A stretch of DNA of 64,000 nucleotides from Trypanosoma brucei gambiense DAL972. Its lineage: Eukaryota > Euglenozoa > Kinetoplastea > Trypanosomatida > Trypanosomatidae. The stretch is from contig NC_026744.1 of NCBI RefSeq assembly GCF_000210295.1, positions 868,001 through 932,000 on the forward strand, written 5' to 3'. The notes below the pieces were generated by a model. That model did not search any database. It was not told the origin of the DNA and saw nothing but the letters and a program-made list of their open reading frames with translations. A program made the translations under genes and the position numbers. Shown piece after piece: positions 40,201 to 46,600 of this stretch. The first letter of the stretch is position 1. Each line of letters opens with the position of its first letter.

Positions 40201-42191
40201 TAGAGGAGGCTGGTCGCAAGCTTGGTTTCACGTATGACAATGAACGGCTCTTCAACGTTTCACTAGGCCAAGGTCAAGAGGTTGTAGCTGATCGGGCTCT
40301 GGAGCGGTGCTTTCTGCATGGTGGATGGGCGCTGCTGAATAATATCCACCTTGTCGAGAAGTGGCTTCGGGGTTTGGAGCGACGGTTGGATAGTTATGCA
40401 GAAATATACACTCGCATGGCACAATTACGAAAGGAACGCGACGAGAAGCGTGCTGCAGAACAAAAAGTGATGGAAGATTCTGGGAGTGAAAAGGCCACAA
40501 GTCTTGCTGGAGATGATGATGATGAGGCGCAAAAGTCTGTACACGGTTCAACCGTCAAAGAGGAAAGGGCAGATGATGCTGAGGCGGATAAATCGAACGA
40601 AAGCAACTCGAAACATTTGGGTGAAGAGGTGGCAGAAGGAAAGGAGGATGACGATGATGACATTCCCTTTGAAGGCCCCAAAGGACATCCGCAGTTCCGT
40701 GTATTCCTGAGCGCGGAGCCCTCCAACGTAATTCCCATTGGCATTCTTCAACGCTCCATTAAGCTTACATCCGAACCTCCTACTGGTATTCGCTCCAACA
40801 TCGTTCGTGCATTGAGCAACTTCAGTGATGAGCCGTGGGAGAGGAGCGCGAAACCGACAGAGTTCCGTTGCATCATGTTTTCTATGTGCTTCTTCCATTC
40901 TGTCGTTGTGGAGCGTAAGAAATTTGGTCCGCTGGGCTGGAACCGTGTGTATCCTTATAATGCTGGAGACTTGACCACATGCCTGGAGGTTGCTGCCAAC
41001 TACATTGAGGACAGGCCAAAGGTACCGTGGGAGGATTTGCAGTACGTTTTTGGTGAGATTATGTACGGCGGACACATTACGGACGATTGGGACCGTGTAT
41101 TGTGTATGGCATACCTGCGTACATTCCTTGTGCCCGAGTGTTGTGATGGACTTCAGCTGGCCCCAGGAATCGAAGTACCCGCTCCAATGAGTTACAACGA
41201 ATACATCGATTGGTTGGTTAATGGCGAGGACTTCCCCGCGGAGTCTCCGCTCCTCTTTGGTTTGCATCCTAACGCAGAGATCAACTATAGAACTGTGCAA
41301 GCCGATGTCCTCTTTCGTACAATCAATGAACTGCAGCCCAAAAAGCACGCCGGAGGAGATTCACTCAGCCCTCAGGAAGTTGTCCAGCAGAAGATTGACG
41401 AGCTTCGTGAGCGACTTCCAGAACGGCACAATTTGCAGGACTTGTCGGAGCGGTTGGAGGATGAACGGTCGCCGCAGCAGCACGTGTTCTACCAAGAGTG
41501 CGAGCGCATGAACGTCCTTATTTCAGCGCTGAAGGTATCACTGGAGGAATTAGATCTTGGTCTTAAGGGTGCCCTTTCGATGACCGCTGTTATGCAGACG
41601 TTGTTTGATGAGATATATCTCGACAAGCTTCCAGCCGTATGGGAGAAGGTTTCCTTCCTCTCTTTGCGAGCTCTTGGGTCATGGATGGAAAACTTCCTTC
41701 TTCGTAACGATCAGTTGGTGAACTGGACCGGCGAACTGCAAACTCCGAAGGTAACGAACATCGCGCTCTTTTTCAATCCCATGTCTTTCCTCACTGCCAT
41801 TATGCAAACTACATCCATCGTAAACAGCTTCGATCTTGATCAGATGTCACTCGTGGTTGACGTTCTAAAGAAGTCTGCGGATCAGATCGAGACGAGTGCC
41901 CGTGACGGTTGCCATGTGTCCGGTCTCTCCATGGAAGGTGCCCGCTGGGACACGAGCACGTCTTGCATTGAGGAGAGCAGAATGAAGGAATTGTATCCAA
42001 AGATGCCCATCCTGACGATCCGTTCGTTACCACTCTCTAAAATCGACCGACGTGACCAGTACGAATGCCCAGTTTACAAGACACAGCAACGTGGACCCGG
42101 TTTCGTCGTCGGTTTCTGGTTGAAGACGAAGCAGCCAGCTAAGAAATGGACTATTGCTGGTGTGGGTCTTATCCTTGATGTGGTGGAGTAG
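28215..42191 (+). CDS. Axonemal dynein heavy chain, probably outer arm
   Basis: The open frame begins at a GTG directly after the splice AG, but the first ATG is at 28215, giving 4658 residues. A long tail of about 1850 residues comes first. The AAA ring follows, with P-loops GPAGTGKTETTKD near 1918 (AAA1, with GCFDEFNR downstream), GPAGSGKTECW near 2201 (AAA2), GTAGTGKTNL near 2545 (AAA3) and GVGGSGKQSLARL near 2891 (AAA4). A coiled-coil stalk spans about 3120-3500, with the microtubule-binding tip near 3240-3350. A low-complexity acidic insert at about 4055-4155 (for example AGDDDDEAQK) interrupts the C-terminal part. The protein drives flagellar beating. The length is more like outer-arm than single-headed inner-arm chains, which are usually 4000-4200. 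From memory, this locus in T. brucei encodes the outer-arm beta chain. Confidence 0.96.
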   Translation: MAKGDKEEAPVDRRVQWLEQRIITGLKAKPVETRKLIDNEESRGQITEFLDTTDAQHLYVYQQSGGLLVARIDAPEELKKKGMYFSKKKRERISDEQHMRGCIVFGDLCPDALNSLNSVTRNVYAELIRKEKRNVSQIPDVAVAELMEDTNKLLAHMLVTLGLSQGKTLLPLPPVQLPSRVGDGPFDSEFIYQLESSIIAWTTQIRAAIDSSPEDMIDCGSEKGIHPGPLNEIAFWKSKVDNLANLEQQLYSVKALKILVILKKSQNGYYQPFSQLMSELKEASIEARDNYRFLKPIEDEFAAMCPTSPGHLEFTQLASSGTFQRLFHYLFLLWTQSGFYNTSTRLVVLLRQMCNDLISMAIEYVNVEEFAKGFEKKDAIARLAETLSICGQFKATYFHYKSHVATVAKPWNFQNSAFFSRLDVFLERCHDLMDIMETAVLFDKMENIKVGGTKSVLHTREAEEIKAEFDTAYFKFYGVEYNLLVPDETRFEADYCEIRDTIRELERRLGTILVTTVDDAKAISEVFKAVDTFDGFTDRTVVQMEWSKKQKVVLESFYQDLIEAQETFYQGDSSAAYPNIPPLAAAVVRCSALLDRINESYSRVSELSSAVLESEAGKETMDLYETLKDTLKEAIRKKYESWCGDVGHISMEKLKLPLLEVDENNKLKVNFDDALVKTLREVYYLEVMNSFDARDRQKLEVPPEVQSVFERREKYRSQTIMLEHVSTTYNGFMSSLRHEDERPLIQAELTAFESVIQRGTTEVRWQDGDEVDAFIDLVLKKVDAINRVVTSFHSNVQQMVESLEEYRRTDKLLPMNRADGAKTMSEHELRKTFEEHFKKRHRDIAERGECIHALLNESFEAVNELKRSEGSPLVSRDSEDWQKYVSYVDGVVTKAINESVIHSLTCVRDQLDPEWISENEGTPLVDVRLIITKGGPNVTVCSRYEPHIDCEGSSEHSIRSIVNSFIANVGAGAGLIKPLVDGRSYSEEADNNEDVQRLKGEIDALLRQNFEACEEYRCSFDEFKHLWETNRKASFAAFLEKDQVTKFHSSLTDEESVKEVAPVSKEYFGVSLQDFDKAITEYERIGSRINATEERHIEGFVSIDVKPLRAALRDTCKKWKDMFSDYLMNKIKSNLEDLYAFMNEADEGLDVEVLDGNVESLKCVMRWIRDCRRMNKEVMGDDEGGETGGMFAPIQAAIRMLKSHANTSSSLDVELANIEKLEELRKPAPEQWVALNKKALNVRAQNSIVQDREAEKVKEQVVLFEESLRQEAAEFKQLNLFSYAIDREIVYIELDKTYNHFLDIEKEARKLQDLQELFDLNPSLFKEIRECRVELMMLKQVWDLNEHVMSQFTDWMKSTFKDADVSLFEDECKKLSKQLQQQPLKVKSWECFKGVDEQVRNMRTSLPLCQSLSSPAMRPRHWNLLVTTTKQPGSIDPDASDFTLSKLFALGLHKFSDEVANIVEKAEKELRIETNLNKLIGIWEKMIFTYTVDEQLNTHLLGAVDDVVEQLENDNNALSSMLSDRFVEHFYDKVLLWQKNLGMVDTCTGKWVEIQRQWMNLFPIFVLSADIKEQLPEDAKNFAEADRVFRLLMSKAHKYTNVIEVVCSDVLKNEVGRDEGLEHTLNYIQSILVQCEKSLADYLETKRKIFPRFFFVSATDLIDILSKGSDPRAVMVHMSKIIDSVDTFSFSDNPNPQAGPKDAYEMISVQGEKVALAEDFTCEGPVEVWLNGLIGAMCKAVKKQIKEANASYVEKPRNEWIYQYPCQAVIVASRIWFTTEVHQAFIQIEEGNDMGMKDLLKNQKVQLDSLIKEVLVDRTSNERKMLVHLITIDVHNRDIVQTMVDERADAVDAFCWQSQLRYYWDDAKGNEIRIADAEFINGYEYIGLCGCLVITKLTDRCYITLTQALRLKKGGAPAGPAGTGKTETTKDLARNMGIACYVFNCSDQMNYITLGQIFKGLAMSGSWGCFDEFNRISIEVLSVVATQVGSILNALKEQKKRFRFMDEEISITPSVGMWITMNPGYAGRTELPENIKSLFRPCAMVVPDLKNICEIMLAAEGFGDAKDLALKFVTLYRLNKELLSPQDHYDWGLRAVKSVLYIAGALKRGDPDIPERNVLMRALRDTNMAKLSKDDVYVFMGLIRSLFPNLDVPKKDKPELAAACKEVCREQGNLPGENDIFILKCVQYEELLHVRHSVFVLGPAGSGKTECWRCLQGALTKLHKDEWKAKAVASCLNPKAITSNELYGYFTPNKEWRDGVLSTIFRDYALESKKRRNMKWIVLDGIIDAEWIESMNTVMDDNKMLTLVSNERIPLTDSMRMIFEVSHLRNASPATVSRAGVVFINESDLGWGPFKDKWIASRERREGAMFDSLFDKYVPFVFEFWKRSMKPIVAVMDINVVQTICFLLEGIFGRMQQEELSKNPNVFDVCEKYFVFAVIWAFGGPLPGSDGRVDQRMNFSNQWKKEFPNMKISDTGSVFDFYIDKKKDENGVYQYEWRPWSELVHPYVPDPDRQLSTVSVQTADGVRMSHLMSLLVDNAKSVMLVGTAGTGKTNLIMSKLRSLNGEETLFRVVAFNARTSSSGLQAVMEQSLEKRSGRTYGPFNRKKLVFFLDDMNMPAPDKYGTQEAIALLQQHVNYGFWYDRVKIIQKEVVDLRYVGAMNPKSGTFTILDRLLRHFALFSTNMPERADLVSIYGQILQAHTKDFPRDIRDAFTKIITNATIELHHLVAKQFFPTAVKFHYQWNMREMFNIFQGLCKSHPKIHTTPLQMARLWAHECNRTFRDRMSETEDMNRFDALFVEVISRAGFTDIQPKDVLQEPLLWGPFLTSSEGEENVYEEFTVDAAQSYLIKKLDEYNDNYARMDLVLFNQAVEHLCRIARITSNPRGNALLVGVGGSGKQSLARLASYINGHDIFQILVTSSYGIAEFRTDMQELYRKCGLKGYPFAFIITDTQIVSEDMLVYLNDMLASGNVPEMFNQDEREGIVGSIMNEVKVAGYADYSNPDTCWEYFINKVRSHLHIILCFSPVSKHFAVWCRQFPALANTTVIDWFLRWPEQALKSVANRFLSKIELGGPEMTKNIADFMAFCQEKVTEMCEEYYVQEKRHAYTTPKSFLELIAFYKELLGRKREDLNDKTQRLVSGIDKIKEAGVQVAALQEVLHRESQEVEDARQKTAALMETVGREKAIVEEQSTIAAKEEEKTNKIVAEVETFERMCSEDLAKAKPLVEEALAALDTLDKASISELKNLGKPPVDVQMVAICVRVLTSNPRAIPSVKNRTWAECKKMMNQVDRFLAELKGFDVNNIPQVCIDQIQMYITNPAFDPEIVKTKSFAAAGLCKWAVGINKYHLVRCEVRPKEERLAEAQERLHQSKTALKKVQDKVADLNSKLQALIAQYDEAVESANAIERKAKKTMLKMELAQRLVSGLADESVRWGDTIEQLRKAADLLVGDVLLGASFVSYIGPFSKVFRERIVTEEWLPMVKQLGIPMTEDLDITMNVLTSEAAVASWNNEGLPSDKVSTENGAIVTNCTRWPLIIDPQLQGVKWIRTREEKNGLKAIQTTQKTWQRTLQTCIEEGLPCLIESLGEFIEPVLDGVLSRQTFKKGGRLFIKLGATEVEYNPNFRLFLQTKLGNPAYGPEVNAQTTLINFMVTEVGLEDQLLAVVVNQERPDLEKKRGALLRQMNTMTIELQKCEDGLLYELTNATGDILENISLIENLENTKKKAKDINISFAQAVSTQKDIAQNRLTYTSVAVRGSLLFFQIDQLWKIDHMYQYSLEAFMVVFNKALAKAVQPEDKKDVAKRVENVLRSIMETVFAYVSRGLFERHKLILSSLLTFAILQQQGEIDSKQLDFLLRGKKKTGILRPETVVEWCPEPNWAAVQALADVEGSVPPFNLLPGDVTENNRWRQWTETEKPEEEKMPSEWKNLTQFQRLLVLRCLRPDRLTAALETFVCDSIGRFFVSDQAVDISVSINESATTTPLFFILSPGVDPVRAVEEAGRKLGFTYDNERLFNVSLGQGQEVVADRALERCFLHGGWALLNNIHLVEKWLRGLERRLDSYAEIYTRMAQLRKERDEKRAAEQKVMEDSGSEKATSLAGDDDDEAQKSVHGSTVKEERADDAEADKSNESNSKHLGEEVAEGKEDDDDDIPFEGPKGHPQFRVFLSAEPSNVIPIGILQRSIKLTSEPPTGIRSNIVRALSNFSDEPWERSAKPTEFRCIMFSMCFFHSVVVERKKFGPLGWNRVYPYNAGDLTTCLEVAANYIEDRPKVPWEDLQYVFGEIMYGGHITDDWDRVLCMAYLRTFLVPECCDGLQLAPGIEVPAPMSYNEYIDWLVNGEDFPAESPLLFGLHPNAEINYRTVQADVLFRTINELQPKKHAGGDSLSPQEVVQQKIDELRERLPERHNLQDLSERLEDERSPQQHVFYQECERMNVLISALKVSLEELDLGLKGALSMTAVMQTLFDEIYLDKLPAVWEKVSFLSLRALGSWMENFLLRNDQLVNWTGELQTPKVTNIALFFNPMSFLTAIMQTTSIVNSFDLDQMSLVVDVLKKSADQIETSARDGCHVSGLSMEGARWDTSTSCIEESRMKELYPKMPILTIRSLPLSKIDRRDQYECPVYKTQQRGPGFVVGFWLKTKQPAKKWTIAGVGLILDVVE

Positions 42192-43646
42192 ATGAGGAAA
42201 AAAGTTACCAATTACAAGAGGCAAAAAAGGTGGTAAGATGTGTGTGTGAATACTTATGCACACAGATGTATATATGTCTATGTATACGAGTTGTGGGGAT
42301 ATGTTGAGATTTTTGTGCTTTCGTATGGCCATGAGGCTGCCCCATTTTTTAATCATTAACCCCCCCACACCGAAAGATAGATGCCCCTTGATGAATATTT
42401 TGTTTTTTTTTCCGTTTGTCACTGTGTTTAGTCCACATGGATGGATTACGGGGGGTGATGTTTGACCTTGTTTGACATTGTCGCCTACTATTTTCGTGCA
42501 GTGACGGCACTGCGGATACCATTATTAGAGCTTCATTCTAATTTTTTTTATTTGTAGAGGAGGCTCTTTCGTAGTCCTCTGTGTACCCACATGCAGCACA
42601 CACGCGTTGCGTGGGCGTGCCTGGGGATGTGCCACCGTTCCGTGGTTGATAATGTTCTCTGTAACTGAAACTGTCCAACCCGCTGTTCGCTTTAATTTGA
42701 TACTTTTCTCGTTTCATTCTTTTTTTTTTTGCGTTGTGGTGTGACCGCTCCTTTAGGTGGAGCAATCAAAATGTTTATACCTCTCTAGGTTATAGTTTCG
42801 TGTCCCTGTTTATATACGTGTACGCATGCATGTGTCTCCTACAGGGAGACAGGGGTCGCGTCCGCTGAGGGTGATGCATTGCTGTGTCGTATGGAGAGGT
42901 TCATTTGCTGCATCCCCGTTTATGTTTTTCCATGAAGCTTGGGTCGATTCACATGTGCTTCAGGGAAAGATAGCGCCTGTGGAGTGAGGGGTGGGTTGTT
43001 ACACAAGCTGTACATCGCAGCCCTGGGGATCGTGTCAAATTTGTCATCTTAAGTCGTCACGTAATTTGGTGAACTATTATTGTCCAGCCTGCGTACACGT
43101 GAACGAGGACGGTGCGCACTGCAGAGTCCCCGCATTTTGGAATGGGGTTTAAAATACGTCGCTCAATTTCACGGCAGCCGTGCTATTAGTGATGTTATTT
43201 GATTGTCTGTTACTTCACATAAATGTATATTACGTGGTTCGCTGCTTTTCGAATGTTGCGGTGGAGGGCCAATATACCTATGAAGGGGGGAAATGAGCAT
43301 TTGGTGATACAATAACCATACAATTTCCCTTTTTTTTTTTTTGCGCACTGTCTGACCACCTGCTTCCGTGCAGCAGCCGTGGTGATGTAAACTTCCGACG
43401 CTATACTGTATATCACTGTGCTAGTTCAGCGGAAGAATCCACTATTTAGTGTGTTGCCATAACTGTATTCATCGCGCTTTATTTATTTGGTAATATCGTC
43501 ATATTGAAGACACTTTCCCAGCGGGTGCTGCGACGGCCCGCATACTTCACCACGTGTACTTACCGAAACAATTTGCGCATCCTTCTTTTTTTTTTTCTAT
43601 TCTTTTTGATTGTTGGATAGTTTATCTTTCTCTTCCACTTGCGATC
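42192..43646. other. Long intergenic region between dynein and polymerase genes
   Basis: No supported gene is seen in about 1.45 kb. It contains T runs near 42405, 42720 and 43330 and should be mostly dynein 3' UTR. Short frames on both strands lack ATG starts or protein-like composition. Confidence 0.55.
43581..43620 (+). promoter_or_regulatory. Trans-splice acceptor signals for the polymerase gene
   Basis: CCTTCTTTTTTTTTTTCTAT and further T-rich sequence precede GGATAG, with the AG at 43619-43620. This leaves a 26-base leader before the ATG at 43647 and excludes the upstream GTG at 43554 from the mature mRNA. Confidence 0.65.
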
Positions 43647-46600
43647 ATGCTGCGGCGGCTCTTCAAGCCGCAGCTGATGGTCCCTTGGTCGCGACAGCCT
43701 CCAACCTGCTGCTCCTCCCAAATAATCAATATTATTAGCCGTGGCCTTTCCCAGAGGGGGGAGCCGCTTGGTGCAGCAGCGCCGTCAAGTGTGAGTTCCG
43801 TTTCCGTGCCACCAGTGGCGTCTTTGCACACACCTGTCATGCACAGTAATGCGTTTGCAGCCTCTGAGGTAAAAAAGCTACTTGCGAAGGCACAGTACTC
43901 GCTTTTCACGCTGGGGTGGAATCCAGGCACGGATGATTACTGTATTTACTGTGCCACAACAAATGAGCTTGTTCGAGCCAAGAAGGATACCCTCTGGAAA
44001 GCTATCTTCTGGATGGAGGGGCGCATTGGGGACGACTACATCGCAGGTCTTTTATTCCCCAGCGATGGGACCCCTGCACTCACGGAGGTGGCAGCTATGG
44101 TGAGAGAGAAGTGCCGCCGCCAAGTCGTTGTCGCTCCAGACACCTGGGGCATATGTTACCTGACACTTAAGAATCAACGGGACTTTGTGAGAGGGATGGA
44201 GCTCCCCGCCAGTCTTGAGCATGCCGCCTTCCTCCTTATGCGCGCGATGTTTAACTCCTCCCTGATCGAACCATCCGTGTTCGACGTCACTTCCGGTGCG
44301 TACATATCTGCTTCGTGCGCCGACTCTGTGAGTGCCGCGCGTGATTGCTTAGTAAGTTGGTGGGTGCTCTTCAATGTTCACAAGAAGTTCGGCACTTCGG
44401 GCAGCAGAAAGTTGATTGACCCTGTTGAACAAATCGTGCGGCGCGTAGTGAAGACTGTAAACGTCTTTGTGGTGGACATCAATGTGAGGGTTGGTAAGGG
44501 TACCATTTCGGAGGGGTTCACAATGATTGTCACCATCTACGATGCACAGAGGAGGTCGCAGTCAGTTCATATGATTCGTAGCTTGGCTGAAGAATCCGCG
44601 AAGCGAAATACGTTAAACGGTTTGCTGTTTGGAGAAGGGACTTCCGCTATCTCACTATTTGTCCCAACAGATCGTACAAAGTCATCACAACTCCTCGCGT
44701 TCGCGCGTAGCTGCAGGCCTTCATGTCCTTTCTTTGTAACGGAACCGTCGAGCTTGGCGCCCTTCTTCTCTGGGGCCCCGGTGACTGACGGCCTCAGCGA
44801 GCAAAGTGACCCGCGCTCCACTTGGGCACTGATTCGTACCAACTGCTTCGCCCAGTGTCCTGGTAGGAAGTTGGAGGAGGTGCTAGATAGAAAGTTGTTG
44901 CAGGGGTTTACAGCGGTCGCCAACAGGTTGTACTCTGACCGCCTGCATCGTGTCTCACCGGCACTGATGTCGGCCGCGAGTAGCATTCCCCTACGTGAGG
45001 AACCGCGTGTTGCATGGGAGCGCGTCGCCAGTCTTGTTGAAGAAGAGCGCAAAAACCCCGTTGCACACGTAAACAAGTCTGCCTTCCTCAATAATGTGAC
45101 CATCACTGACGCCGAGGTTGTCTTCCGTCTGCAGCAGTGGCACTCGACGATATATGAAAGTCCCGACCGTCTGGAGCGGGAGCGGGAGGCACTAGAGGGT
45201 CTCCAGCGGTACTTGGTCGTAGATCTTGAAACTACAACGGTACGGCGTTACAAACGTGTTGCGAATCCTTTCACCAAGGAGAACTATGTTGTGCTCTCCG
45301 GTGCCCGCGACTACAGGGGACAAGTTTTCATGCCCAGCCGCTACTACAGCCGGAACGTTGCACTGCGTTATGACGATTTGCATGTTACCAGCACTCACTC
45401 TTTGGTTAAGGGTTCGTCTAAGCACTCTCTATTTTTACCACCATTGGATGACTACGACGTTCTTGTTGGGCACAACATCAAATTCGACTTGCTGCATATG
45501 TGGAGAGATGTGGAGCTGAGGCGTTTTTTGAAGCGCGGTGGCAAAATATGGGACACCATGTATGCCGAGTACCTTCTGACCGGTCACGAGGTGAAACTGG
45601 GTCACGGTGCAGGCTTAGAGGAGGTGGCGAAATCATACGGTGGTCAGACACCAAAGCTGGATGCTGTGAAGCAAGCGTGGTCGTCGGGAAAAGACACGTG
45701 CGAAATACCGTACCGCACTTTGACGCAATATTTGCACGGTGATTTGGAGAACACAGAACTTATTTTCAAGAAACATATAGAACGAGCACTCGCGCAGAGG
45801 CAGGTGGTCATCATATTAGCTCGCATGGATGGACTTTTGTGCACTACCGAGATGGAATACAACGGACTGAAGACAAACGTGCAGCTTGCCTTGTCGCAAA
45901 GCAATGAGCTGATGTGCAAAGTGAAGGAGCTACGAAGGCATCTGGACAATTCGATACCGAAAGAGATATCTATCGACTGCCGGAAATATTTCAACTGGGC
46001 GTCTAACCAACATCTTATTGCCTTTTTTTTCGGTGGGAAGCTGAAGTTGAGCACTAATGCACGCGAGAGTAGGCTCCTTCCTGGTGAGGTATTTGAACGC
46101 CACACGCTTTATGCTCGTCCAGAGGACTATGATAAGACTGAGTTCCCCAAGGGTGTCTTCTTGCGGCCCCCAGTGTATGTAGTCGGGCCCGCCGACTGTC
46201 TCATGACCACTGGTGTATCACTCGACAAAGGAACCAAATTCTTCAAAATGTATTTCGAGGCATACGTGAAACAAGCTGGTTTTAGGAAGAGTTCTTCCGT
46301 GACGGACTCTCTTAGACGTGCGATGGTTTCTGTTTCACGCATCGACCAGGAGAAGTGCAGCAACCCAGATGCACTTGTTAATTTGTTGCCGAAGCGCCAC
46401 CTGTTTTTGTTTGCTGCCTTCACGCCCACAAGCGATGGGACAATAAGTAAGTTATTCCTCAAGAATGCGATAACCGGGGAATCTCTGACCATTGCAGGAG
46501 ATTGTGCGAACAAAGTGGAGCGACTGCGTGCTTTCATGGAGGGGCAGGTGGAAGCGCACACAGAGATGCTTGTCGATGCGGACGGAGACGGCAGCGCCCC

